Shown: positions 41,823 to 49,960 of the stretch, one piece after another
Position numbering within the stretch: position 1 is the first letter of the stretch
Layout: every line of letters starts with the position of its first letter
Source: Sulfobacillus harzensis
GTDB lineage: Bacteria; Bacillota; Sulfobacillia; Sulfobacillales; Sulfobacillaceae
Assembly (NCBI RefSeq): GCF_012933365.1
Contig: NZ_JABBVZ010000007.1
Coordinates: 18,750-82,749 of the forward strand
Reading direction: 5' to 3'
DNA length: 64,000 nt
The notes under the pieces: generated by a model
Told to the model about the DNA's origin: nothing
Seen by the model: only the letters and a program-made list of their open reading frames with translations
Databases searched by the model: none
Position numbers and translations under genes: made by a program

Positions 41823-42829
41823 TGCACTTTTCCCACGTGTTTCGGACGATTGAAACCCATACGGGGGGAAATCCAACGCGGACCATTGTCAGCGGAATCC
41901 CCCCTATTGCCGGCCGCACCATGATGGATAAGGTGCGCGATTTTCGGGAGCGTTTCGATTGGATTCGGACCGGGCTGATGTTTGAGCCTCGCGGCCATGG
42001 GGTGATGTCCGGATGCATTTTGACAGAGCCGGTTCATGCCGAGGCCGACTACGGGGTGATTTACATTGAGGTGGGCGGCTATCTGCCCATGTGTGGGCAT
42101 GACACCATTGGACTGGTTACGGCCCTAATCGAAACCGGCCAAGTAATGGCTAAGGAGCCTGAGACGCGCGTCGTGCTAGATACGCCATCGGGCGTTGTGC
42201 GGACCCAAGCGGCCGTGAAAGACGGTCAGGTTCTTTCGGTCACTTTTGAAAATGTGCCCGCTTTTCTTTATGCCCAAGATGTGGAGGTGATGGTGCCGAG
42301 CCTGGGGCAAGTCTCGGTAGACATCGCGTGGGGGGGCAATTTTTATGGCCTTGTGGATGCCCGGCGCCTAGGGCTGGAATTGACCCCAAACCATGCACGC
42401 CAAGCCATCCGTTATGCTCAGGCGATCCGCCAAGCCGTCAACGACCAGATGCAGGTCGTCCATCCAGAACTGCCCGATGTAAGAGGCTTGACTCATGTCG
42501 AATTCTTCGGGGATCCCACCACCTCTGGGGCTGACATCAAGAATATGGTCATTGTGCCGCCGGGGGGCGTGGATCGATCGCCTTGTGGGACGGGCACCTG
42601 TGCCAAGGCGGCCACACTATGGCGTCGAGGATCGCTGCCCGTGGGCGGCGGTTTTGTCCATGAAAGCGTGACGGGCTCCTTGTTTCGGGCTACAGTGCTG
42701 CGTGAGACAACGGTTGGGCCGTTTCCCGCGGTGGTCGTCCAGATTTCCGGATCCGCCTATCTTTATGGCGAGTCCACGTTTGTGATGGAGTCTGGCGATC
42801 CCCTCAATGCCGGATTTTTGTTGCCTTGA
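41822..42829 (+). CDS. Proline racemase-family protein, probable 4-hydroxyproline 2-epimerase
   Basis: A 335-residue proline racemase-family enzyme with both catalytic cysteines: Cys91 in PMCGHDTIG and Cys255 in DRSPCGTGT. The Cys-Cys pair marks racemases and epimerases rather than dehydratases. Beside D-hydroxyproline dehydrogenase, the likely reaction is trans-4-hydroxy-L-proline to cis-4-hydroxy-D-proline; proline racemisation is the alternative. ATG at 41822 shares a base with the preceding stop. A divergent paralogue follows 15 bases downstream. Confidence 0.9.
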   Translation: MHFSHVFRTIETHTGGNPTRTIVSGIPPIAGRTMMDKVRDFRERFDWIRTGLMFEPRGHGVMSGCILTEPVHAEADYGVIYIEVGGYLPMCGHDTIGLVTALIETGQVMAKEPETRVVLDTPSGVVRTQAAVKDGQVLSVTFENVPAFLYAQDVEVMVPSLGQVSVDIAWGGNFYGLVDARRLGLELTPNHARQAIRYAQAIRQAVNDQMQVVHPELPDVRGLTHVEFFGDPTTSGADIKNMVIVPPGGVDRSPCGTGTCAKAATLWRRGSLPVGGGFVHESVTGSLFRATVLRETTVGPFPAVVVQISGSAYLYGESTFVMESGDPLNAGFLLP

Positions 42830-42844
42830 GAAGGAGCCGATACG

Positions 42845-43840
42845 ATGAATATTCGGGAAGTCTTTGATGTGATTGACCTTCATGCCGGCGGCGAACCGCT
42901 GCGTGTCATTATGAGCGGCTACCCGGCGATTCCCCCGGGCACCATCCTGGACAAACGCGATTATGTGGCGTCGCGCTGGGACCGGTATCGTCAACGGTTG
43001 TTGTTTGAACCTTGGGGACATGAGGGCATGTATGGTTGCTTAGTGGTGGAGCCGGAGCGGCCGGATAGCGATTTTGGCCTTCTCTTGATGCATAACCAGG
43101 GGTACAGCGCTATGTGCGGGAATGCCACATTAGCCGTTACCAAGCTGTTCGTGGAAACCGGACGCGTCCCCATAGCCGAGAGTAGAGACCAGGTTGTAAT
43201 CCGATACGATGTGCCCTGTGGTCAGGTTGAAGCGCATGCAGAGCTCAAAAATGGCCGGGTGGAGCGTGTGAGTTTCGACAATGTGCCGGCTTTTCCCGTG
43301 GCGCTCAATCAGACTGTGCGTGTTCGGGGACGGGACATCATGGTCGATGTCGCGTTTGGCGGCGCCTATTATGCCATACTGCCAAGTGCCGCGTTGGACC
43401 TGACAGTGGAACCGGAGTCCTTGGACTCTCTCGTCGACGGGGCGGCCGAAATCAAGGCGGCCGTGGCGGCGTTGGACTTGACCCGTCACCCCATCGACGA
43501 CCGATTGAGCGGGCTCTATGGTGTGATTTTTACCGATACTCCGCATGATACCGCGCATCTCAGCCGGCAGGTGGCGATTTTTGCCGACGGCCAGGTGGAC
43601 CGGTCGCCTTGCGGAAGCGGCGTCAGTGCCCGACTGGCGGTGCTGGATGCCAAGGGAGAGATTCAGCCAAGACAGGATTATGGATTTGAAAGTGTCATTG
43701 ACACCGTGTTCGTCGGCCGTGTGACGGGGGACGCGGGAACGGGAATTCGCACCACCATTGCCGGTCATGCCTATGTCACCGGGTTTCGGCGATTCTACGG
43801 CAATCCGGCAGAGATGGTGGAGCCATTCTTAATGCGTTAG
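42845..43840 (+). CDS. Second proline racemase-family protein
   Basis: A 331-residue paralogue of the preceding gene. It has Cys91 in SAMCGNATLAV and Cys256 in DRSPCGSGVSARLA. The surrounding pattern (GNATLA and GSGVSARLA) resembles the trans-3-hydroxyproline dehydratase branch, where the second position is usually Thr, yet both Cys are present here. It may be an epimerase for another isomer such as a 3-hydroxyproline or proline, or a dehydratase variant. It is in the same operon, behind AGAAGGAG. Confidence 0.88.
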   Translation: MNIREVFDVIDLHAGGEPLRVIMSGYPAIPPGTILDKRDYVASRWDRYRQRLLFEPWGHEGMYGCLVVEPERPDSDFGLLLMHNQGYSAMCGNATLAVTKLFVETGRVPIAESRDQVVIRYDVPCGQVEAHAELKNGRVERVSFDNVPAFPVALNQTVRVRGRDIMVDVAFGGAYYAILPSAALDLTVEPESLDSLVDGAAEIKAAVAALDLTRHPIDDRLSGLYGVIFTDTPHDTAHLSRQVAIFADGQVDRSPCGSGVSARLAVLDAKGEIQPRQDYGFESVIDTVFVGRVTGDAGTGIRTTIAGHAYVTGFRRFYGNPAEMVEPFLMR

Positions 43841-43885
43841 TCCACGGCGCTAGCGCCGAAAAAGATTCAGGTAGGGGGATGGACG

Positions 43886-45319
43886 ATGTTGGAAGGTGCC
43901 AGTTACATTGATGGGACATGGGCCGCGAGCGGCGAGCGTCAAGAAATTCATAATCCGGCCGAATGGGACGAAGTGGTGGGTGTGGTTGGGCTGGCGGGTT
44001 CAGGTGAGGTTAATGCGGCCGTCAGTGCGGCCCGGCGGGCGTTTGGGAGTTGGCACCAGCTTGGGCCCGTGGCGCGCGGCAACCTGCTCTTTCAGGCGGC
44101 ATCCCGGATTGAAAGCTCCGTGGATGAGTTGGCGCAGTTGGCGTCGCGTGAGATGGGCAAACCCATCGGAGAGACCCGCGGCGAAGCGCTCCGGGCGGTG
44201 GCCATTCTTCGTTACTATGCTGGCGAGGGAATGCGGGGCCTGGGCGATGTGATTCCAGCATCAAATGCCCGAACCCTTCAATACACCACGCGCGTTCCGC
44301 TGGGGCCGGTAGCGATTATTACGCCGTGGAATTTTCCGCTCGCTATTCCCATGTGGAAGATGGCGCCAGCCTTAATCTATGGAAACACCGTGGTCGTGAA
44401 GCCGGCGGAGTGGTCCTCCTTGACCGCCGTGCGAATGTGGCAATTGATGGCCGACTTGTTTCCGCCGGGCGTTGCCAACCTGGTTCTCGGACTGGGGTCG
44501 ACGGTGGGTGAGGCCCTCATACAGCATCCCGACATTCGTGGGATTAGCTTTACCGGTTCCGTCGCCGTCGGCTCTCACATCGCGGACGTTGCGACGAGGC
44601 GGGGCGTGAAATACCAGACCGAAATGGGGGGCAAGAACGCGGTGGTGGTTAGCGAGGACGCCGACCTGGATCGCGCGGTGAATGCCATCATTTCGGGTGC
44701 CATGCGGTCTGCGGGGCAAAAATGCACCGCCACGTCCCGGGTCATCGTTTTTGAGGCGGCCCACGACGCGCTCATGAGCCGTATGCGGGAGCAACTGGCG
44801 ACCATTAAAGTCGGGAATCCCTTGGATCCGGACACCTATCTGGGTCCCGTGGTCTCGGAAGCCCAATACCAAAAGGTGCTCAAGTATATTGAAATTGGCG
44901 AACAAGAGGGAAGGCTGGTGGCCGGCGGTTCATTACAGCCTGCAAACTGGGGCCGCGGATTTTACATTCAGCCCACCCTCTTCGACCAGGTCGAGCCGGA
45001 ATCCCGCATTGCTCAGGAGGAGATTTTTGGACCCGTGGTGGCTGCCATGACGGTTCGGTCCTTGGATGAAGCGATTTCGGTGGTCAACGGCATCCCCTAC
45101 GGGCTGAGCGCGTCGATCTTTACCAGAAACTTGAAGACCGCGTTGGATTTCGTGGAGCGCGCCGAGGTCGGCTTGGTGCGGGTCAACGACGAGACGGCGG
45201 GTGTGGAGCTTCAGGCACCCTTTGGCGGCATGAAGGGTTCCAGTTCCCATTCCCGGGAACAGGGGAGAGCGGCCATAGAATTCTACACCGATGTCAAAAC
45301 CGTAGCCATTTGTCCGTAA
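43886..45319 (+). CDS. Aldehyde dehydrogenase, probable 2-oxoglutarate semialdehyde dehydrogenase
   Basis: NAD(P)-dependent aldehyde dehydrogenase of 477 residues. The catalytic Cys is in GQKCTATSR and the general-base Glu in QTEMGGKN. The oxyanion Asn segment TPWNFPLAIPMWK and the cofactor-binding Lys in VVKPAEWS are intact. Its place as last gene of the hydroxyproline operon makes 2-oxoglutarate (2,5-dioxopentanoate) semialdehyde the expected substrate, giving 2-oxoglutarate. The family also contains succinate semialdehyde dehydrogenases, so the exact aldehyde is inferred from context. Confidence 0.9.
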   Translation: MLEGASYIDGTWAASGERQEIHNPAEWDEVVGVVGLAGSGEVNAAVSAARRAFGSWHQLGPVARGNLLFQAASRIESSVDELAQLASREMGKPIGETRGEALRAVAILRYYAGEGMRGLGDVIPASNARTLQYTTRVPLGPVAIITPWNFPLAIPMWKMAPALIYGNTVVVKPAEWSSLTAVRMWQLMADLFPPGVANLVLGLGSTVGEALIQHPDIRGISFTGSVAVGSHIADVATRRGVKYQTEMGGKNAVVVSEDADLDRAVNAIISGAMRSAGQKCTATSRVIVFEAAHDALMSRMREQLATIKVGNPLDPDTYLGPVVSEAQYQKVLKYIEIGEQEGRLVAGGSLQPANWGRGFYIQPTLFDQVEPESRIAQEEIFGPVVAAMTVRSLDEAISVVNGIPYGLSASIFTRNLKTALDFVERAEVGLVRVNDETAGVELQAPFGGMKGSSSHSREQGRAAIEFYTDVKTVAICP

Positions 45320-45353
45320 CAGGTAACACGCATATTCTGGAACAACTTCCTGT

Positions 45354-45414
45354 GACAGGGGCCCGGAAGGGTGAGGGCTGGCCGTAAAGGCAGCCCCCAC
45401 CTCTGGGGCCTGTC
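45354..45414 (+). terminator. Nested hairpin after the hydroxyproline operon
   Basis: An outer GACAGG/CCTGTC pair encloses an inner stem, GGTG-GGGCTG paired with CAGCCC-CACC (45370-45401) around a short loop. It lies 35 bases after the aldehyde dehydrogenase stop. There is no T run. It probably ends or trims the operon transcript before the glutaredoxin-like gene. Confidence 0.45.
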
Positions 45415-45525
45415 CTCGGGCGTGTGACCCGTCGATGCGTCTCTGCCCCTTCATTTCTATCGACTGCTGACATCCATCGGGCCCGATGTGAAATAATGAG
45501 ATGTTCATCGAAAGGAGACTGCAGC

Positions 45526-45771
45526 TTGACGAAACGTGTGATTGTCTACAGTCAGCGGGGCTGAACGTTTTGCTCGCGCGAGACGGCGTGGCTGTCTCAA
45601 CACAAAATCCCGTTTGAAGAGCGGGACATCATGAAAAATGACGCCTGGCTGGATGAGTTAGTCGAGCTCGGGGCAACCGCAACGCCAACCACCGTGATCG
45701 AGTGGGCTGATCATCGGGAGGTTGTGATGGGATTCGCGAAAGAAAAACTCGAATCCTTGCTCTTGTCGTGA
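45526..45771 (+). CDS. Candidate selenoprotein, glutaredoxin-like (UxxC)
   Basis: Read through an in-frame TGA at 45562-45564, this 81-residue product has a full glutaredoxin/NrdH-like pattern. It has a first strand RVIVYS, then G-[TGA]-TFC where CxxC is expected (Sec13, Cys16), a following helix, IPFEERDI, the cis-Pro segment TATPTTV (Pro54), and GF near residue 69 before the last helix. TTG at 45526 lies 8 bases after AAAGGAG; the stop is TGA at 45769. A hairpin right after the TGA fits a bacterial SECIS. The likely role is thiol-disulfide or peroxide-linked redox chemistry. The alternative is a recent nonsense mutation of TGC or TGT. No selA, selB or selC gene is in the window. Confidence 0.75.
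45562..45598 (+). promoter_or_regulatory. Candidate bacterial SECIS element
   Basis: From the TGA at 45562, 22 bases separate the codon from a 5-base apical loop (CGTGG, 45587-45591). The stem is GAGACGG/CUGUCUC (45580-45586 with 45592-45598), seven pairs including one G-U. Published bacterial SECIS elements have a short stem, a small loop with G at one of its first two positions, and a loop 16-37 bases from the TGA. This hairpin meets all three. Confidence 0.65.
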
Positions 45772-45813
45772 TCAAGCGTCATCCAAAACGGGTATCCGAG
45801 TGATGGTCTAAAC

Positions 45814-46596
45814 CTATTGTGCGAGATAACCGCCATCGATGACCACGGCCTGACCGGTGATGCCGCGTGCTTCCTCCGAGGCCAAAAACAAGGCGTACTG
45901 GGCAATTTCTTCAGGATGGAGCAGTCGGCGCTGCGGAACCAACGGGAAGATGACGTCGTCTAAAACTTGGGATACATCGACTTTTCGGATGGCGGCCAAC
46001 TGGTGCAGTTGATGGCGCACCAGGGGGGTGTCGACATAGCCGGGGCACAAGGCGTTGACCGTAATGGAATGCGTCGCCGTTTCTAAGGCCAAGACTTTGG
46101 TGAGACCGATGAGCCCATGTTTTGCCGCGTTGTATGCGGCCTTGCCCGCAAACCCAATGAGGCCATTGACCGAGGCCATGTTGATGATACGCCCAAAATG
46201 TTGCGCCTTCATCACCGGAACCGCATGTTTTGAGGCGATGAAGGGACCCACCAGCATGAGGTTTATCATCTCTTGAAATTTGTCTGTCGGGAAGTCCTCC
46301 ACTGGCGCAACATATTGCATGCCGGCATTGTTAACCAGAACGTCGAGCCGTCCATAATGCTCTACCGTCTCATCGATAAGCGCCTTAAGGTCGGATTCGG
46401 CTCCGGCGTCCGCCTGTCTTGCCTCGACCGGAAGCCCCTGACTTGCCAAGCCTGTGGCTTGCTCCTTGGCAGCATCAAGGCGCACATCCGACAAAACCAC
46501 CTGGGCCCCGGCTGTGGCTAGCCTCTCGACGATGGCGAGTCCGATTCCACTGGCTCCACCGGTCACGATGGCCACTCTTCCGTTGAGATTGGACAT
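45814..46596 (-). CDS. 3-hydroxybutyrate dehydrogenase-like SDR
   Basis: Short-chain dehydrogenase of 260 residues resembling D-3-hydroxybutyrate dehydrogenase. The TGGASGIG cofactor motif is near residue 12, NNAGMQYVAPVEDF near residue 90, Ser in MASVNGL and the catalytic Tyr-Lys in YNAAKHG. The C-terminal half has the CPGYVDTPLVRHQ segment common in this subgroup. ATG at 46596 is chosen because the upstream ATG at 46611 overlaps the GAGG ribosome site. It stands alone, convergent with the glutaredoxin-like gene. Confidence 0.88.
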   Translation of the reverse strand: MSNLNGRVAIVTGGASGIGLAIVERLATAGAQVVLSDVRLDAAKEQATGLASQGLPVEARQADAGAESDLKALIDETVEHYGRLDVLVNNAGMQYVAPVEDFPTDKFQEMINLMLVGPFIASKHAVPVMKAQHFGRIINMASVNGLIGFAGKAAYNAAKHGLIGLTKVLALETATHSITVNALCPGYVDTPLVRHQLHQLAAIRKVDVSQVLDDVIFPLVPQRRLLHPEEIAQYALFLASEEARGITGQAVVIDGGYLAQ

Positions 46597-46771
46597 GTCC
46601 CAACACCTCATCTCGCGTTTTTTCTAGTTTACATCGTGATTCTGCCATTTGCTTATGAGACGGCGGCCAAACTTTCGGCAATCAACCACTCGCATGAGAG
46701 TTCACGGTGTAGGAATCAAGCCTGGCAGAAATTCCCTCCCGCGATGATGACAACCTTAGCCCTACAACTGG

Positions 46772-47083
46772 TCAGGATCGAAAGCGATCGATCCATCCGC
46801 CAGCCACCGTCACTAGTCGATCCCGGTTGAGACGGTATATGTGCTCACGGCCGTCCAATTCCACAGACACCAGTCCGGCGTTCTTGAGAACGCCAAGATG
46901 GCGTGAGGTCGTGGCCCAGGCGCAAGAAAAACGATCGGCAATGTCGCGGGATGTCATGGCACCTCCGCGGATGAGCAAAATCGATAGGATAGTGCGGCGG
47001 GAGCGATGGGCCAAGGCCTCGAAGACAGCATCCAAGTCCTCCAGGTCGCGGATGCCTTTGGCGACAGTTTTATTGGTGGTCAT
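46772..47083 (-). CDS. ArsR-family regulator
   Basis: A 103-residue winged-helix regulator with LAHRSRRTILSIL and the recognition helix in WATTSRHLGVL. No metal-binding Cys cluster of the ArsR or SmtB type is seen (a single Cys in FSCAW), so it is probably not a classical metal sensor. ATG at 47083 follows GGAG by 7 bases. It overlaps the upstream gene by 14 bases and is co-transcribed with it, so it may regulate that gene. The 175 bases after it hold no gene. Confidence 0.85.
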   Translation of the reverse strand: MTTNKTVAKGIRDLEDLDAVFEALAHRSRRTILSILLIRGGAMTSRDIADRFSCAWATTSRHLGVLKNAGLVSVELDGREHIYRLNRDRLVTVAGGWIDRFRS

Positions 47084-47396
47084 GGGCACTCCATGGCAAG
47101 TAATGAGGAAAATCCCAACGTGGCAGTCCCTGGCGAGATTCCAAAAGCGGATCCATGGGCTCCCAAATCGCTAGAACATCCGGATGCTCATGCGCCATTT
47201 CGAATCCATTCTCGACCCACGTGAAAATCTCCGTGTAGGTCGGTGGATCATCGACACTGCGAAGTATGATCGGCGGCTCGTCGCTGACAAATCCCAAGGC
47301 TCGGAGCGTGGGCCAGTGCTTCGACAAGAGCATTTGGAACTCGTGTTCACATTCGGGCTTAACGCGGTAGGTAGCCACAACGATTTGGTTGGGCAT
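47070..47396 (-). CDS. Small dimeric alpha/beta-barrel-like protein
   Basis: A 108-residue protein of unknown function. The N-terminal strand IVVATYRVKPECEHEFQMLL, a central YTEIFTWVENGFEMAHEHP and a short acidic segment resemble antibiotic-biosynthesis-monooxygenase-like dimeric alpha/beta barrels, but no catalytic residue can be named. AGGAGG precedes the ATG. Its stop overlaps the ArsR gene, so the pair is an operon. The assignment to a fold is tentative. Confidence 0.6.
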   Translation of the reverse strand: MPNQIVVATYRVKPECEHEFQMLLSKHWPTLRALGFVSDEPPIILRSVDDPPTYTEIFTWVENGFEMAHEHPDVLAIWEPMDPLLESRQGLPRWDFPHYLPWSAHDHQ

Positions 47397-47513
47397 TCGA
47401 ATTCCTCCTAATTATGAGCTTATGGGCTAATAATAAGCGACTTTGCTAATCGAATCAAGTCACGAAAAGTCTTTCAAACGAGTCCGACTGGGGTGGATTG
47501 AGTTCAAGAAGAC

Positions 47514-47541
47514 TTGCGATGTGATTAGAAAAGTATATAAT
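47514..47541 (+). promoter_or_regulatory. Promoter candidate for the ArsR-DUF2087 gene
   Basis: TTGCGA at 47514-47519 and a perfect TATAAT at 47536-47541 are separated by 16 bases. Transcription would start about 20 bases before the ATG at 47572, giving a short leader. Confidence 0.55.
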
Positions 47542-47571
47542 TAGACAGTAGTCGAATTGGAGAGTGAGAGC

Positions 47572-48162
47572 ATGCAGCTGGAAAAACTCGTGGCGTTCCA
47601 CAAGGCGTTGGCCGACCCGACGAGAATTCGTATTCTGTTCCTGCTGAAGAACGGCCCGATACATGGGCAGGCCTTGGCCGAGAAACTGGGTGTCTCACCC
47701 CCGACGATAACGCACCACATGGCCAAATTGCGCCATACGGCGTTGGTCAAAGAGTCGCGGCAGGGGAACACCATCTATTTCGAATTGGATCGTTATTTCT
47801 TCGAACAAAATGCTCGAGCGTTGCCGGCTGCACTGTTCGAACCCGCACGGGAGGAAACATTGTTGGATAAAGGTCAGGATTTGGAGCATGCGGTAATCTC
47901 CCGCTTCTTTACCAAAGAAGGGCGACTAAAGCAAATCCCCGCCCAGCGAAAGCGCAAGCTGATTGTGTTTGAGCACATGCTGAAGGGACTGAAGCCCGGC
48001 GTCAAATACCCCGAGAAAGCCATCAACCAACATATCATGCAGTTTCATGAGGATTATTGCACCATCCGCCGGGAGTTCATCATTAATCATTTTATGTATC
48101 GGGAAGATGGCCTGTATGAGCTGAATCCCCGGGAGATGTGGGCCGATTGGCGGGCGCTGTAA
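47572..48162 (+). CDS. ArsR-type HTH protein with C-terminal DUF2087
   Basis: A 196-residue protein. Residues 5-90 are an ArsR-like winged helix (LADPTRIRILFLL, then SPPTITHHMAKL). The C-terminal part, from RLKQIPAQRKRK to the end, matches the DUF2087 pattern, with the conserved FHEDYCTIRREFI stretch. This combination occurs in uncharacterised Bacillota regulators. ATG at 47572 lies after GGAG; an upstream TTG at 47557 is unlikely. It may act on the downstream exporter, but about 300 bases and a separate promoter lie between. Confidence 0.85.
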   Translation: MQLEKLVAFHKALADPTRIRILFLLKNGPIHGQALAEKLGVSPPTITHHMAKLRHTALVKESRQGNTIYFELDRYFFEQNARALPAALFEPAREETLLDKGQDLEHAVISRFFTKEGRLKQIPAQRKRKLIVFEHMLKGLKPGVKYPEKAINQHIMQFHEDYCTIRREFIINHFMYREDGLYELNPREMWADWRAL

Positions 48163-48465
48163 TCGAGGGCAACGCCGCTTGTCATCAGAGGGGCGAATCA
48201 ATGGTGGTGGCGTGGGACGCATCGAAGCGATGCGAGGTTCCGAGCCTTCAAGGCGGGTTTTCAGGCGTCATGGGCCGTCGTTTCGAAATTTGCAACTGCA
48301 AGTGAGCGTAGAATGTGCCTGGGCGTATACCGCCCCAGGAACCTCCCTGCTATTAAACCAATCCGAACGGGCGGGCATATTGTGTTCGGCGGATGCGCCA
48401 ATCGGGCGGCTTCCCAGCAAGTACCTGCTGGGGACCTCTATGAGCGAGGGGAATTGCCCCGTTTG

Positions 48466-48474
48466 TGCTATACT
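48466..48474 (+). promoter_or_regulatory. Extended -10 promoter of the MFS leader
   Basis: TGCTATACT is a good extended -10 element; no -35 is recognisable at the expected distance. It would produce a leader of more than 200 bases before the MFS gene. The stretch from 48163 to here shows no supportable gene. Confidence 0.4.
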
Positions 48475-48502
48475 TGAACCACTTTTGGAGGAGGTGACCT
48501 CG

Positions 48503-48634
48503 GTGCAGCACCAGTTCCAGGACTGGAGTCTTCCTTTCCATCGGGGACATGTTTCGGTGACCCCCAAGGGCGTTGTCTGCCCTTTTCGCCGTCTGGGGTG
48601 TCATCGAGACGCCGGGGCCGCTAGATTGCGCTAG
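48503..48634 (+). CDS. Leader peptide upstream of the MFS exporter
   Basis: A 43-residue open frame starting at GTG 48503, 8 bases after a strong GGAGGAGG, and ending at TAG 48632. It has no recognised domain. It is followed within 20 bases by an intrinsic terminator and then by the exporter gene with its own ribosome site. This is the layout of ribosome-mediated attenuation, in which stalled or slowed translation of a short frame prevents terminator formation. Coding status is inferred from the start signal and position only. Confidence 0.5.
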   Translation: MQHQFQDWSLPFHRGHVSVTPKGVVCPFRRLGCHRDAGAARLR

Positions 48635-48653
48635 CAACAGCAATCCTTTGGCG

Positions 48654-48677
48654 CTCGGGCACCCGCCCGAGTTTTTT
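48654..48677 (+). terminator. Intrinsic terminator in the MFS leader (attenuator)
   Basis: Perfect 7-bp stem CTCGGGC/GCCCGAG, loop ACCC, then six T. It ends only 22 bases before the exporter ATG, too close to serve merely as the end of an upstream gene. A competing pairing exists between GGGTGTC (48596-48602) and GGCACCC (48658-48664), which would break the terminator stem. Confidence 0.75.
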
Positions 48678-48699
48678 GTTGCCAAAGGAGGCTTATTGG

Positions 48700-49896
48700 A
48701 TGTTTCTGTCCCGTCGCTTGCGGGGATTTTACGCATTTGCCGCTGCATGGTCTTTCAACCCCACTCGGGGACTCTGGATTCTCTATCTTGTGCACTGCCA
48801 TTGGACCTTGTTTGAGGTTGGACTGGCCGAGGCGGGGTTTCACGTGGTGGCCTTCGTGGCCGAGGTGCCGACCGGATTATTTGCCGATCGCCGGGGGCGG
48901 CGAGCCAGCCTTGGCATGGGGCTTCTGATTCACGCCATCACCGCCTTGATGACCTTCTATCTTGCACCTCTCAACATTTTCCTTGGCATAATTAGCGTGG
49001 CGTTGGGCGCCTTGGCTTGGGCCTTTATAGGCGGAGCCGAACAGGCGTTGTTGTATGGCCTGATCGAGGAGGTATATGGCCAAGCGGCTTACGGTCGCAT
49101 CTACGGCCGTGTCTTGGCTTTTGAGCTTCTGTTGGCGGCTCTGTCCACGGCTCTTGGAGGGTGGCTTGCCGTGAGAGACGGATGGTCATGGCCATTCGTT
49201 CTTGCGGCTATCGCCGCTTTAATTGGCATAATCGCCGTGCGTACGATTCCGGAATACCTGCCAGAGCCGATCCGTTCCCCATCCTGGTCTGGCCTCTGGG
49301 AAAATATCGGGCTTGCCCTACGGGTGAGCGGCCACAAGCCCGGACTTAGGCGGTGGGCGGTTTTGGGGTCAGCATTGGGCGCTTTCGTCACCATCAATAA
49401 TCTTTATGCGCAATCGACATTGGTTCTTAAAGGCGCACCCATCGGTATGGCAACTATGGTGGTTGCGGCGGCGGGAATTGTGACCGCCGCCGGCAGCTTT
49501 GTTGGGGGACAGACAGTCCATCGAGACTATCTCGGTTGGGGAACGGCACTTTTAGCCCTTGCCATTGCCTCGATCGGTCTCTTGCCATTGGGAGGCGCGG
49601 GTGGCGCATACCTGGCGGCCGCTGGTCTCGATGGGTGTATCGACCCATTGTACGAGGCTCGTCTAAACCAAGTCGCGCCAGAACGGTTTCGGGCGGCCAT
49701 TTTATCTTTGCCCAGCGCCGGATTCAGTCTCTTGATGATCGTGCTGTTTCCCCTAGCCGGCTGGGCCATGACCGAACACCACCTCCGAGCCGTCTATCTC
49801 GTCATGGGCCTCGGCCTTGGCATAACGGCGACAGGATTTCATGCAGCCGTGCCTCCTCGGGGACCCCGGACCGTGAACGGAACGGACCCGTTATAA
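48700..49896 (+). CDS. MFS transporter, probable drug efflux
   Basis: A 398-residue carrier with about 12 membrane segments. The region FVAEVPTGLFADRRGRR after the second helix is the loop 2-3 motif of drug:proton antiporter-like MFS proteins. ATG at 48700 lies 8 bases after AAAGGAGG, placed after the leader terminator. The attenuator arrangement suggests induction by a compound that affects translation, as seen for several resistance genes. The exported compound is unknown. Confidence 0.85.
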   Translation: MFLSRRLRGFYAFAAAWSFNPTRGLWILYLVHCHWTLFEVGLAEAGFHVVAFVAEVPTGLFADRRGRRASLGMGLLIHAITALMTFYLAPLNIFLGIISVALGALAWAFIGGAEQALLYGLIEEVYGQAAYGRIYGRVLAFELLLAALSTALGGWLAVRDGWSWPFVLAAIAALIGIIAVRTIPEYLPEPIRSPSWSGLWENIGLALRVSGHKPGLRRWAVLGSALGAFVTINNLYAQSTLVLKGAPIGMATMVVAAAGIVTAAGSFVGGQTVHRDYLGWGTALLALAIASIGLLPLGGAGGAYLAAAGLDGCIDPLYEARLNQVAPERFRAAILSLPSAGFSLLMIVLFPLAGWAMTEHHLRAVYLVMGLGLGITATGFHAAVPPRGPRTVNGTDPL

Positions 49897-49960
49897 AGGT
49901 AGTTGGCGAACGGCAGCGTTCCCTTTATGATGAGCATATTTGAACTGGGAGGCGGACGTC

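Noticed and set aside
45562..45564. Reading the in-frame TGA as tryptophan
   Set aside because: Other genes in the window use TGA as a normal stop and TGG for tryptophan; the position is a redox Cys site, not a Trp site.
48179..48502. Extending the MFS leader peptide frame upstream to make a 151-residue protein
   Set aside because: There is no ribosome site at the upstream start, the segment has no protein-like pattern, and a promoter lies inside it.
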